The notes beneath the pieces are model-generated. The model did no database searches and was not told the DNA's origin. It saw nothing but the letters and a program-made list of their open reading frames with translations. A stretch of 64,000 nucleotides of DNA, from the NCBI RefSeq assembly GCF_041381155.1, contig NC_091147.1:12401030-12465029 (forward strand), given 5' to 3'. Shown one piece after another: positions 1 to 10,538 of the stretch. The translations under genes were made by a program, and so were the position numbers. This DNA comes from Argopecten irradians (Eukaryota > Mollusca > Bivalvia > Pectinida > Pectinidae). Numbering within the stretch: position 1 is the first letter of the stretch; every line of letters starts with the position of its first letter.

Positions 1-243
1 AAATATAAATAACAAGATCCAGTTGCTTTTGCTGGATATTTTACATTCTGAATAAATACCAGTCCTTAAGCTTTATGCCAATAAACAGCCATGATGACAA
101 TGATATTACATGTATGTAGATTTTATTTGTGCCTTTTTATTACATGTTGAAAGGACCACCTGAAATTCAGAAGGACCACTAGAAAAAATAGTTGGTGGTC
201 CTGCTGACCACCTCATAAAATAAGTTACTATCTAACCCTGACA

Positions 244-1012
244 GCAATCCCTATTGAGATTCCTCCTCTAGACTCTTTCATATTCTGACGTTTGATAGAT
301 GTCTCTCGTCGGAATCCCTACTCGAGCCTTCTAAACTTTATTCTGGAAAATCAAGTCAGGTTGACCTACCTCTTGTAAGGGTCTATTACAGAAATAATCC
401 AACTGCAGTGGTTCCCAAACTGGCACACATCGATAGTGGAGATATTTTTCTCTCAAAACGCACATATATTATGAAGTGACATGTATTGAAAACAAAGAAC
501 CATCTCATTTTGCAAACGATGTCTTGTTCGATCGCTACTTTGTGCAGCCATTTTGAAAGTCCCTCGCTGTCACATGACCACTATAGGGCGTTTCAGATAA
601 TGCCTATAACACTGAATGGAATAAGGTTAAACAGGTAATGAATTTTATTGAACCAGACTATAGCGGTCACATGACAGAGAGGGACTTTCAAAATGGCTGC
701 TCAAAGTAGTGATGGAACATAACATTGTTTACAATATGGGATGGTTCTTTTTGTTTTTTTATATGTGTCACTAAATAATATATGTGCCGCACACAGTGCG
801 AATGAAGAGAAAAATATCTCCACTAGCGATGTGTGCCTGTATGGGAACCACTGCAGTTGGATTATTTCTGTAATAAACCCTTACAAGAGGTAGGTCAATG
901 CAACCTGACTTGATTTTCCAGAATAAAGTTTAGAAGGCTCGAGTAGGGATTCCGACGAGAGACATCAAACGTCCGAATATAAAAGAGTCTAGAGGAGGAA
1001 TCTCAATGGGAT
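244..1012. mobile_element. foldback element with long inverted repeats and 11-bp target duplication
   Basis: Two arms of about 350 bp (244-595 and 655-1012) are imperfect reverse complements around a spacer of about 60 bp. Both outer ends begin with the motif ATTGAGATTCCTCCTCTAG. The 11-mer TAACCCTGACA flanks the element directly at 233-243 and 1013-1023, which is good evidence of transposition. Long inverted repeats plus a 9-11 bp duplication resemble non-autonomous Mutator-like foldback elements; that family call is inference. Confidence 0.75.
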
Positions 1013-1239
1013 TAACCCTGACAAGTCACCAAAAATGACGTCAAAATAGTTTTATGTCAGTAGTAACAATATATGATCTATAATTTAAAACTATAACAAA
1101 AATGAATTTGGACCTAAAACAGATCGCTGCTGATCAGTGAATAAAGGAGAGATAACTGATAACTTGTTTTAGAAAATTTGAAACAGTCACAAAATTTTTG
1201 TTTTTTTTTTTACTCATAATTATGGTATTTTTTTTAATT

Positions 1240-1330
1240 TAACAAGAGATCCCAGTGGGATCTTGGCGTCCACCAATTATATTGTCTGTAGTTTCAACTA
1301 AAACATTACTACTACGTTATAGAATGACGT
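1240..1330. repeat. dispersed element end (AACAAGAGATCCCAGTGGGATC)
   Basis: The palindromic ACAAGAGATCCCAGTGGGATC-type terminus resembles the ends at 52245 and 62283 (ACAAGAGGCCCA...GGGCC). This suggests a shared family of dispersed elements; the boundary away from the hairpin is not clear. Confidence 0.4.
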
Positions 1331-1474
1331 TGGCTTGAAATAAACATCTACGTATATACTAGTTTTAGCTGTCTCGATCGGCAATAAAAATTGTCAATAC
1401 ATTCTAATGTGAACGTGATCTTTATACAAATATCCATGAAACCTAAAATTTGATATCTATTGAATATATCTTAC

Positions 1475-1721
1475 CTGTCATCAAATCTTTGTAGACAAGC
1501 ATTTTGGTTGATTTTGATGGATTGTTGTCCGAGTATTTCACAACAACACCGATACCACCAGAGCCAGACCGGAAAAGGAAGTGCAATAAGAACTCCTTCT
1601 TTTGCCAGGTGATTTCGTGTACGCCGTCTCCGCGCCCGTACCCAATCCCCACACCGGGAATTAAGTTTATTAACGATTTCTCGACAATGAACAATTAAGC
1701 TACAATAATAATTTTGGTATG
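1475..1721 (-). other. candidate exon of an unrecognised gene
   Basis: The minus strand has an acceptor-like TTATTATTGTAG at about 1722 and a good donor TGACAG|GTAAG at 1475. One frame is open from about 1694 and contains DGVHEITWQKKEF, FLFRSGSGGIGVVVKY and TKMLVYKDLMTG, which reads like real protein. I do not recognise the family. No ATG is visible, and that frame meets a stop just inside the acceptor, so this may be a relic or a mis-placed boundary. A diverged inverted copy lies at about 2780-2890. Confidence 0.35.
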
Positions 1722-2006
1722 GTTAGATTTTATTTATCAATTTTACATCATTGTGACCAACATCAGCACATGATTTTTATATAGCTATTTTCGAGCAGTA
1801 AAAAAAACACACCCACAACAGAAAACATCAAAAAGATTAAAGTTACATGCAAAATAATCTAACGTGGCGTTACCTAATTTGAAACGCTACACAAAATGGA
1901 ACACTTTTAAATTATGTGATACAGAATTTTCAGTTTACAATCTAATAAACTAAAAATAACTGTCCTGAACAAAAATTAAGGTGCTGACTAATAGTAGGTC
2001 GTTTTG

Positions 2007-2416
2007 TTACGGAGCCCGCGAAGGGACATGGAAATATATTTATTAATCCGTGCACACGGTTTGTCAATCCGTTCGCACGGATAACTAATCCGTGCACACG
2101 GTTTACTAATCCGTGCACACGGTTTGTCAGTCCGTGCACACGGTTTACTAATCCGTGCACACGGTTTGCCAATCCGTCCGCACGGTTTGTCAATCCGTGC
2201 ACACGGTTTACTAATCCGTGCACACGGTTTGCCAATCCATCCGCACGGTTTGTCAATCCGTTCGCACGGATTACTAATCCGTGCGAACGGATTGACAAAC
2301 CGTGCGGACAGATTCACAAACCGTGTGCACGGATTGATAAACCGTGCAAACGGATTGACAAACCGTGTGCACGGATTAATAAATGTATTCCCATGTCCCT
2401 TCGCGGGCTCCGTATT
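2007..2416. mobile_element. foldback element filled with a 21-bp quasi-palindromic minisatellite
   Basis: The terminal inverted repeats contain ACGGAGCCCGCGAAGGGACA (near 2010 and, inverted, near 2411). Between them are about 16 units of roughly 21 bp of the form AATCCGTGCACACGGTTTGTC, each itself near-palindromic. The orientation of the units flips near 2300. All six frames are nearly open because the period is divisible by three, so the reading frames here are not genes. Confidence 0.75.
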
Positions 2417-2779
2417 TTGTTGAGAAATTCCAAGCAGAAATATTTCAAATATTTTTTTTTCAAAAAAATAGGTACAAAACTTGAGATACATGTATGAACA
2501 ACTATTTTCGTGACTAGTTTGAATGTATCCATTTTAATAATTTAGCATATAGGCTAATACATTTATTATAATGGGATTTGGTTAATAATCTGGTAGAAAA
2601 TCTGAAAAGATTATTTTAAATGTAAAACAAACGGATTACAATGCACCGTCAAGAAATAAATCGAGAAAACACGATAATCCTACAAGAAATCACCGATTGA
2701 AAAATCATTATTTGTAATTATGACAAAAATAAAGAAAATTGCGTGTTGGTATTCAAGGTAATGGTGTAAAATTGAATTT

Positions 2780-2890
2780 TAAATCTAACCGTTCCAAAAT
2801 TATTATTGTAGCTTCCATTGTCGAGAAATCAGTACGAGGATTGGTCACGAGAGCGGGGACGGCGTACAGGAAATCACCTGGCAAAAGAAG
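2780..2890 (+). repeat. inverted diverged copy of the 1560-1745 exon/acceptor region
   Basis: The segment reads AAAATTATTATTGTAGC, then CATTGTCGAGAAATC and GAAATCACCTGGCAAAAG. It matches the reverse complement of 1600-1740, including the intronic acceptor. It therefore forms an inverted duplication around the 2.0-2.4 kb foldback. The equivalent reading frame gives DGVQEITWQKKGF, against DGVHEITWQKKEF in the other copy. Confidence 0.6.
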
Positions 2891-2946
2891 GGGTTCCGAA
2901 AGACACATCCATATCCGGTGAAAGTGAAAGCTTATTTAGAGCTGCA

Positions 2947-3036
2947 ATGCTACATCCTACAAAAGTGTTTGTTACAGTGGGAACTACAGAATTCGATAAA
3001 TTGGTCAGTCTTTTCGCGGTTAAGGAAACACTTAAG
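2947..3036 (+). CDS. ALG13: ALG13 coding exon 1
   Basis: Codons 1-30, with the FVTVGTT strand-loop motif. The donor is AAG|GTAACC in phase 0. It lies about 57 bp downstream of an inverted copy of the 1475-1694 candidate exon. Confidence 0.9.
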
Positions 3037-6000
3037 GTAACCCAATTTAAAAGTTAACTCGCCACACATCAAAGCACATGCATAACTAGCTAACGTTATA
3101 TATAGGCCAAGGCACTTTACTTTGACGGTTGGGGACACATGTATATTCGGACGTTTGATAGATGTCTCTCGTCTCTCGTCGAGAGATATCTATCAAACGT
3201 CCGAATATAAAAGAGTCTAGAGGAGGAATCTCAATAAGGATTAAGGCTGGGCATAACCCTGCATATGGGTGACAGACTGACAGTTACCTATTTGAGTATT
3301 AACAGTTACCTGTTTAAATCACCCAAATGAGGAATTCTGTGAAAAGAAAACTCATAATGCTGTTTTAAAAATTACTATAAAAAAGGCGTCATAATATTCA
3401 GAATGCCTTACAACTGATGTAAGACTCTATGTTTCTTTGCATGAAATATCAAATTCAATTGCGTTGTCTTACTTTGTTGCAAGGACGTATATGAGAAGGA
3501 TAAGTCACACTGGGTTTTGGGGGAGTACAAGGCAGGAGCTTTTGTGTTTGTGCACTGACCGTGACGTTGGGCGACGGCTGATTTTCCTTTGATATCCGCC
3601 AGCGCAGCCTTTGATGTAGCTTGGGGTGCGAGGGTTACCGTCTTACTTTCTGAAGCGGGCCGTCATTTCATGAGCTGTCGTATTTTTTTAACGAAAGTTC
3701 AAGACATGGCCTCTAAATCTTCTGTCCCTAAAACAAGTTATAAACGTTGTAAAATTTAATAAACTTTACATTGGTGTTTCGTTTGACTCGATAAGACAAG
3801 TATTTGTTGAGAAAAACGGTTTGTATTCCCGGTTCATAGGCGTCTCGCGTGGTGTTTAGTAATGTAAAGTGACAGACACGAATCCTTCTCACTTATAAAT
3901 CCTTGTTTGTTGTAAGACAACAATTTAGGTGTTCTCCATTGATTCAGTGCAAATGTCATGGTTGAGTGATAATGCAATGGTAGCATCCTAATAAGTTTGG
4001 GATTTGAAATTGTACAAATGATAGGGCTGACCCCCAAGGGCCTTAGACGGCAATAGAAGCAGGGACAAAAAGGGGTTAATTTGGCTATTTCCATATAAAT
4101 GACTTCTTCTCTACAACTAAGCATGGAAGAGCACTCATAATGCAATGGTAGCATCCTTAAACGGTTGGGATTTGAAATTGTACAAATAATAGGACTAACC
4201 CCCCCGGGGCCTTAGACAGCAATAGACGCAGGGCCGAAAAAGTCAATTAGGCTACTATTTTCATTTAAATTACTTCCTCTCCGAACCTATGTATTGGATA
4301 GCATATTTGTATGGTACCAATAGCATCATTATATGGTTGTGATTTAAAACTCAACTTTTGGAGTCAATTTTGCTAATTTTTAGCTCACCTGGCCCGAAGA
4401 GTTGGTGAGCTTATATCATGGCACGGCGTCCGTCCGTCCATTCGTCTGAGCCCCTGGGGGCAGGAGAAGCATGGCTCAATAGGGGAATTTGAGGTAAATC
4501 CTATAAATCGCTACTTGTCCTAAAGTTCTGCATGGATTGTAATCAAATTTGGCCGCAAACATCCTTGGGGAAAGGGGAACAGAACTTGTATAATTTTTGG
4601 CTCTGGCCCCCCGGGGGCAAGAGAGGTAGGGCCCAATAGGGGAATTTGAGGTAAATCCTATAAATCGCTACTTGTCCTAAAGTTCTGCATGGATTGTAAT
4701 CAAATTTGGCCGCAAACATCCTTGGGGAAAGGGGAACAGAACTTGTATAATTTTTGGCTCTGGCCCCCCGGGGGCAAGAGAGGTAGGGCCCAATAGGGGA
4801 ATTTGAGGTAAATCCTATAAATCGCTACTTGTCCTAGAGTTCTGCATGGATTGTGACCAAATTTGTCCAAAAGCATCCTTGGGGGGAGGGGAACAGAACT
4901 TGTATAAATTTTAGCTCAGGCCCTCCAGGGGCAAGAGGGGTGGGCCCAATAGGGAAATTAGAGGTAAATCCTCTAAATCGCTACTTGTCCTAGAGTTTTG
5001 CATGGATTGTGATCAAATTTGGCCACAATCATCCTTGGGGGGGAGGGGAACAGAACTTGTATAACTTTTGACTCTAACCCCCCGGGGGCAGTAATGTCAC
5101 TGTTGTTAATTTATAGTAGAGCGTCTCTGATAGGTATATCTAAGTATATGTTTTTGAAAGGTTGGTGTCTCTGAATCACGGCGAAATCTATTAAACGGAT
5201 TAAGACACTGACTTCTGGTATCATGTGCGTAGTTGGAATCTGGGCATAGCGTATGTACACATACTCCACACCCGACAAGGAAAATAAAAGTGTGAGAGTA
5301 CGCTCGCACTAAAAAACTATCCAATGAGTTTAACAAAAGACTAATAAAAAGTTGACCACTGACATGTAGCTAGGCAGTGCAGAAGAGGCGTGGTTTAAAA
5401 TGAAACAAGTGTATGTATATGTATACAAGACATTTACATTATACTTGTAGGTACTAGAGAAGAAAGGGTTTACACATGCTACACTACAGACAGGGAAAGG
5501 AATCACTGAACCATTATGTGGACAAGTAGGCAAAGTAACAGTAGAACATTACAGATACAAACCAAGCTTACAGGAGGATATCTCTTCTGCTGACCTTGTC
5601 ATTAGTCATGCTGGTAATTATATGAAGTCTTCTGATAATTAGCTATAGTCATACAACTGTTGTCAAGTTGGGCACATATTTATTTATTGCTATTACAGCT
5701 ATGCAAAACTGGCAAAAAATAACATTTCTGGAGAGAAAAATGCTTGCAGGCAAAACCAACGCCTGAAACTTACAGGGGATGTTTATAAGAATCATTTGAA
5801 CACTATGCAACCACTTTTCATTCAAAACAATAGAGCAATAATTAGGGCCCCGCATCGAGATGCGGGTGCCCTATAGTAATCAGGTTGTCCGTCCGTCTGT
5901 CCGTCTGTCCGTTTTTTTTCTTTTGCACATTAATGATGGAAGGGAGTGGAGTATTTTCCCCATATTTTACATGATGATTCCCCATCCATCCTAGATCTGC

Positions 6001-9000
6001 TTGGTAATTTTTCAGGCTGAAATTAAATTAAAAAATTGGCCATCTTGGATTTTAACATTTAAAAAAATCACAATGTTGTTGCTCTTAACTGATAAACATT
6101 TTGTTATAACATTATGATGCAAAGTTGTTCAGAATTAAACAAGGAGTTGACTGTCCAAAGGTAAGGTCATGGGCCAAGGTTACTAAGTCAAAGGTCAAGG
6201 TCAAATTTATTTGAGTTAATTGTATGCCCTTAATGTAATGTTAGCTTGGAATCAGGATTCAAGTTAAATACTTGGAAGACTTTTTCCAAAGAATTATAAT
6301 AATGTACCATCATCGGTTTCCCAATTAATGTTGACATTAATTATTTATTAGCAACATATAGCTAACACGGAAGAATTCGTTGTCAAAATACTACTTTTCC
6401 ACTTAAGCACGTCAGACACATAGCGGGGCCCTTTCTGACGTGTCAGTGTTCTAGTTAACTTACTATAATTAGCTTAATGATACCTGATCAGAGCTAAGTT
6501 CAATATGTTTAAATGTCATATGATCATTATAAACAACCACACTAAATTCCAGGCGTCGGTTGTGAGCAAAAGCATTTTTATCTCCAGAAATGTTGTTTTT
6601 TGTCAGTTTTGTAAAGCTATAAACAGCTATTATAGCTATTTAGTACATCACATGATAATTACTAGGAATGCGATTGGATAACAGCCATGGTCTATTTTGC
6701 GACAGTTCCCTGTCCTTCTTGACTACGGGAGACTATACCTGACTACGGGAACTATACCAAAGTATAGTCCCCCGGGAATGAACATGCGACCAAATATATG
6801 ACGTCATAATGAATGTCATGTGACGTACGTACTAAATCTATTATGGCCCTTTCCCTCGGGAACAGTTCTCCTATAGTGTTGTCTGGCGAGGTATAGTCCC
6901 CTCGTCTTCGACTCGGGGACTACGGTATGGGTATACCTCGCCAGACAACACTATAGGAGAACAGTTCCCTCTGGAAAGGGCCATAATAGAATAATATCAC
7001 TATAATAGCAATAAATAAACATGTGCCCAACCTAGTTGTCTGTATTTATTTCTAATATGTCTAACCATGTTCGCATAATTATTATATTTTAACCTGATTG
7101 TGAAGTTTATTCATTAAAATTAAGAAAGGAGAGGTATCACATAAAATTTTGGACACTCAGTGATAAGCAAAATATTTTACATGAAGATACCTTAGGGCCA
7201 GCTGCTTATTATGTGCTAATTCAAAACATCTGATTTTTTTCTGTGCTCATGGTAATTTCAGAGGTCAAATAAAGATCACACCGTGCTAAATGACAATTTT
7301 GTTCCTCAAGTTCCCACAAACTAATTTTTTGGGGATTTTTTTTTCTGTAGTTCCTAATTTTGACTATTAGGTGTTGAGATATTTAATTTTTTAAAAATCC
7401 AAGATAATTATGCATATTTAGAGAAAATATGACTGGAAATCTTGGCGGGATCCCACCAGGATTGATTGAATCCCAGCCAATCTTGCCTGGGATCCCAGTC
7501 AAATCTCGGCAGGATCCCAGTCAATCCCGATCAAATCCCGGCGGCATCCCAGTCATATCCTGGCGGGATCCCAGGACAAAATCTTGGTGACAACCTATTA
7601 TTTGCAATATTGATCATAAATAATTTTACGTTTTCAATGGAGAAAAAAATTTGATATTTGTACCAGGTCTATTTCAAATTTATACTTTTTATGAAATAAA
7701 AGTTGAAATATGTTACAACAGCTAGACAATTATCAAAAAGATTCTTATCAATTCAAGCCATTCCTTGACCTTCAAATGTCATTGAATTTTGAATTGCACA
7801 GAAGCTTTGTTCTTTTCATATTTATGTAAACTTAATTATAATGCTAGACACAAACAAAGTATTATTTAAATCCAGTTAAAACTTATAAATACTAACAACT
7901 GCCACCATTTCCTAATTGTAATATATTTCTCAATAAATGACTTTGGACTTTCATCACTCAGAAAGACCATGCTTCACCTAAAAACTTTACAAAAATCTTC
8001 ATAAAACCCTGCAGCACTTGGAATTAATTCTAAACAAGTAACAGGGATCTTGGTATCAGCTTTCACATTTTGCTTATTCGAAACAGTCATTACAAGCTTG
8101 TGAAATGGCAAAAAGTAGGTCAAACGTATTTGGTGCCAAAAGGTATCATTTAAGCAAATAGTGTTATAATTATAATGGAGTAGACTACTCTAAAACAGCC
8201 CAGAGTGATACCCCTCCTTTGCCGTTTTTTACCCCCCTGTAACGCAATCAAGGGTATGATTCATTTGACAACTTTGTACATCTTTTGTAAAGTATATATA
8301 TGAAACTAGAATGAGAATTTGAAAAAAAAGATGAACATTAAAATCAAACTTTTTTGTAATATGAATATTTGTCATATGCAACAAGTTTAGATGAATGCAG
8401 TATTGGTAATATTATTACGCATGAACCTGTCAAATGAACTGGAATATTTCAACCCAAATGTGAGATTTTTGCTGTCAACCCGACCCTTGCTTAAGGCTTG
8501 AGAACTGCACAGATTCATAATGACATAATCAATGTTGTATCAATGACATCATCAGTGTTGTATCAATGACGTAATCAATGTTGATGGAGTGTTGAAAATG
8601 CTTAAAAACAATTACCGGTATGAATTTCATCATTTTGCTTTTAAGTTTGTAAATAATCAAACATGGGTTTGTGATGTGGTCGGATATCTCCACCCAGGTA
8701 AAAGATAATGACTGCCAATACATGTACTTAGTAAGGCTTATGTTGTTCACCCAAAATCTAACATTCGGGTCGAGACATTTGTGTTTACTGTACAGACCCA
8801 TGAAAGATTCTATTGTTCTCCCATAATTTACAGGGGTATCTTGAGTTTGCCAGGGAAAATAACCTGTTTAAGGGAGTAGGGAAAAAAATGAGACGTCATA
8901 AATACATGTAGTACCTATTGTCAACGTTATGGATTTTGATGCATAAACAATGTTACTGTGATGAAAATACTTTTAAACAAAAGAAATTTGTTTTTCATCA

Positions 9001-10264
9001 AAAGCATGGGAGAAAAAAATTATCAATGAGGTCTTTCAGATGGACAGGGATATTTCAACCAATTTGAAGGATTTTTGCTGTCGACACTTTAATTGGCATT
9101 GACCAACCAAAAATCTACACTCGGGTTGAGGTATCCTTGTCCACTTGGCGGACCCATGTTAGATTATATTAATCCTTTTACTTTTACCCACGGGATAACA
9201 TTGTCAAGTATGGGAGAATGTTTGTGTACATACCAACATTATCCCTGTAGGGGCAGGAAGCTGCCTGGAGACCCTTGAAGCCGGAAAACCACTTCTGGTA
9301 GTAATAAACAACGATCTGATGGGGAACCACCAACTAGAGCTTGCCAAACAACTACACCAAGATGGTCATATATACTATTGTGATTGTGGGTAAGTCCTTA
9401 CAAATGGGTTAGTCATAATAAAAATTGATACAGCAGTGTAAAATGATTAAGTATATTTGTATAGTTATTTTAAGAGAATTGAATCTTGCTTAGGTCGATT
9501 TCATGGGGTGATGAATTTAGTTCCTCTTGAAACAGATTGAATGAACTATGAAATCGACCAAAGCAAGATTCAATCCTTAAGTATTTGTATAGTAATTACA
9601 CTGTATTTGTGTAGTAATTACACTGTATTTGTGTAGTATTTATGCTGTATTTGTGTAACAATTACACTATTTGTGTACTAATTACACTGTATTTTGTGTA
9701 GTAATTACACCATAAAATTACGCTGTATTTGTGTAGTAATTACGTTGTATTAGAGATATTTCTCATTTAAAGATGCTCCACCGCTGACAAATGGTATTTT
9801 TCACTATTAAAAACAGGAGCAGACGATTTAGTATTTTTCTTCAGTTACAAAAGTTACTTACTTTACTCCATTACCACCAATGAAAAGTTTGAGCTTCTAA
9901 TTTTACTTCAAGTTAAAAATATGAAAAATAATTAATTGCATCCCAAAAAAAATCCGTACCACTATATCTTATATGAAATAATCTACTGAATGCGCATGTA
10001 CCAAAGGCAAAATAAATTATTTTATATTATTTTTTGTGTTAATTAGACTATTATATACACGATTAAAGACCAATTATTGTTCAAATGATGAATATCATTT
10101 TTGATCTGTCGGCGGTGGAGCATCCTTAAATATTTGTTTATCTTTTTTTCAGGACACTTTTACAGACCATACAAGAAATTGATATAGATAGTCTTAAGCC
10201 ATTTAACAAAGGTGATCCTGCCAAATTTGGTGCTTTTCTGGACAATAAAATGGGATTTTCCTGA
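2947..10264 (+). CDS. ALG13: ALG13-type UDP-GlcNAc transferase catalytic subunit (4 exons)
   Basis: Spliced CDS of 2947-3036, 5451-5613, 9251-9389 and 10153-10264 gives 167 aa plus stop. All junctions are GT-AG and phases fit (0, 1, 2). Residues 1-30 contain [14 protein letters not shown], the N-terminal ALG13 signature. Residues 80-115 contain [29 protein letters not shown] and [10 protein letters not shown], the GT28 C-terminal-domain nucleotide-sugar pocket. In known systems ALG13 is soluble and is held by membrane-bound ALG14 on the cytosolic face of the ER, where the pair adds the second GlcNAc to GlcNAc-PP-dolichol. The length matches the short human isoform (about 165 aa). No OTU or Tudor region follows the stop. 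The ATG at 2947 is chosen because conserved sequence begins right after it; the frame stays open upstream but shows no ATG and no family similarity. Confidence 0.93.
3146..3245. mobile_element. internally deleted copy of the 0.2-1.0 kb foldback element
   Basis: The segment shows TCGGACGTTTGATAG, then TCTCGTCTCTCGTCGAGAG, then the inverse of the first motif followed by AGAGTCTAGAGGAGGAATC. It matches the outer arms of the element at 244-1012 with nearly all interior missing. Confidence 0.65.
3955..4380. repeat. tandem repeat of about 170 bp, decayed
   Basis: AATGCAATGGTAGCATCCT and GGGATTTGAAATTGTACAAA recur at about 3970 and 4140, with a third weaker unit near 4310. The end near 4325-4380 matches, in inverse orientation, the element at 62340-62420. 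Confidence 0.6.
4381..5098. repeat. 157-bp tandem repeat, four units, with TAGCTCACCTGGCCCG head
   Basis: The marker AGGGGAATTTGAGGTAAAT starts at 4481, 4638 and 4795, with a variant at 4951, giving a period of 156-157 bp. The head has GGTGAGCTTATATC and CGTCCGTCCGTCC. This structure, a GTCCGTCC-bearing head followed by monomers of about 160 bp, is shared with other arrays in this window. Confidence 0.75.
5130..5320. repeat. dispersed repeat, copy 1 (pair with 44300-44480)
   Basis: The shared blocks are TTAAACGG, AAGACACTGACTTC, AGTTGGAATCTG and GTGTGAGAGTACGCTCGCAC. The two copies are in the same orientation and are roughly 80 percent alike by eye. The family is not recognised. Confidence 0.6.
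5451..5613 (+). CDS. ALG13: ALG13 coding exon 2
   Basis: Residues 31-85. The acceptor is TTGTAG|GTACTAG and the donor is GCTG|GTAATT in phase 1. It encodes [17 protein letters not shown] and, at its end, [11 protein letters not shown], the start of the SHAGAGS nucleotide-binding loop. Confidence 0.93.
5846..6455 (+). mobile_element. dispersed element: GGGCCCCGCATC head, CTAG tail
   Basis: The head GGGCCCCGCATCGAGATGCGGG is a small hairpin followed by TGTCCGTCCGTCTGTCC. The tail reads GGGGCCCTTTCTGACGTGTC then AGTGTTCTAG|TT, a short stem CTGAC/GTCAG ahead of CTAG. A stem followed by CTRR is a Helitron-like ending, but the start does not clearly fit, so the class is uncertain. No coding capacity is seen. 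Confidence 0.45.
6655..6992. mobile_element. palindromic (hairpin) element inserted in inverted-repeat arm
   Basis: The arms 6838-6900 and 6921-6992 pair over most of about 65 bp, including TTCTCCTATAGTGTTGTCTG and GGCCCTTTCC. Internal copies of GACTACGGGA lie at 6720-6750. It interrupts the right arm of the 5.6-7.0 kb inverted duplication. Confidence 0.65.
7435..7585. repeat. degenerate GGGATCCCAGTCAA(T) minisatellite
   Basis: GGATCCCAGTCAATCC-type units of about 20-28 bp are repeated about six times (for example 7490-7530) with drift. Confidence 0.55.
8430..9210. repeat. diverged tandem duplication, period about 600 bp
   Basis: The blocks GGAATATTTCAACC, GATTTTTGCTGTC and AAATCTAACATTCGGGTCGAG at 8440-8790 recur as GGGATATTTCAACC, GATTTTTGCTGTC and AAATCTACACTCGGGTTGAG at 9047-9135. 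The second block also contains GACCCATG as in the first. The origin is unknown. Confidence 0.45.
9251..9389 (+). CDS. ALG13: ALG13 coding exon 3
   Basis: Residues 85-131. The acceptor is CCTGTAG|GGGCAGG and the donor is TGTGG|GTAAGT in phase 2. It completes [13 protein letters not shown] and encodes [17 protein letters not shown], the part of the active site that contacts UDP-GlcNAc in the GT28 family. Confidence 0.93.
9478..9577. repeat. hairpin repeat of about 100 bp
   Basis: TTGAATCTTGCTTAGGTCG at the left pairs with CGACCAAAGCAAGATTCAA at the right. Confidence 0.6.
9588..9752. repeat. minisatellite CACTGTATTTGTGTAGTAATTA
   Basis: Units of about 22 bp are repeated about seven times with small changes, within the last ALG13 intron. 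Confidence 0.7.
9767..10129 (+). mobile_element. MITE family A, copy 1
   Basis: The TIR is TTAAAGATGCTCCACCGCTG at the left and GGCGGTGGAGCATCCTTAA at the right. The element is about 360 bp, AT-rich and non-coding. The interior shares AACAGGAGCAGACGATTTAG and TTGAGCTTCTAATTTTACTT with copies at 20757-21041, 27178-27539 and 48430-48785. TTAA at both borders may be the target duplication. Confidence 0.85.
10153..10264 (+). CDS. ALG13: ALG13 last coding exon
   Basis: Residues 131-167 and the TGA stop at 10262-10264. The acceptor follows a T-rich tract (TTTTTTTCAG). It encodes [17 protein letters not shown] and ends [13 protein letters not shown], the C-terminal helix that binds ALG14 in the yeast and human complexes. 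A MITE ends only 23 bp before this exon. Confidence 0.92.
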
Positions 10265-10365
10265 CAAAGTATAACTCTTTTCGTGATATTCTATCAGTAT
10301 TGATATCTGTATCAGATAGACATGGTACTGAGGATAATGGACACATCCCTATCCAGTTATTCCGA

Positions 10366-10538
10366 ATTTGCATATTACAGAGTTGTCTGCACTTGTGGGT
10401 AGGTATTAATCGTGACGTCATATGTTTGTGAGCGTAACATCATAATTTTCTGAGAAAACGACGGGAATTGCGCTAAAAAAATAATGACGTAACAATCGAT
10501 ACCTACCCGCAAGGGAGCTAACTCTTTCATATGCAAAG
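10366..10538. mobile_element. MITE family B, copy 1 (TTTGCATATTACAGAGT ends)
   Basis: ATTTGCATATTACAGAGTTG at the left pairs with CTCTTTCATATGCAAAG at the right. The inner GGTAGGTATTAATCG pairs with CGATACCTACC. A related copy lies at 55370-55545. This one lies about 100 bp past the ALG13 stop, so it may fall in the 3' UTR. Confidence 0.6.

Larger units (their letters stand above)
5640..7045. repeat. large diverged inverted duplication with nested elements
   Basis: The segment 5640-5850 matches the reverse complement of 6507-6640 plus 6995-7045 (shared TCCAGAAATGTT, GGCGTTGG/GGCGTCGG, AATAGCAATAAATAAA and ATGTGCCCAAC). Between the arms sits the GGGCCCCGCATC element (5846-6455). The right arm is split by a 350-bp palindromic insert. 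Confidence 0.6.

Noticed and set aside
1942-2532. Several long open frames with NRVHGLVNRVHGL-type repeats
   Set aside because: They arise from the 21-bp minisatellite, whose period is a multiple of three; both strands are open and no start, splice or family signal exists.
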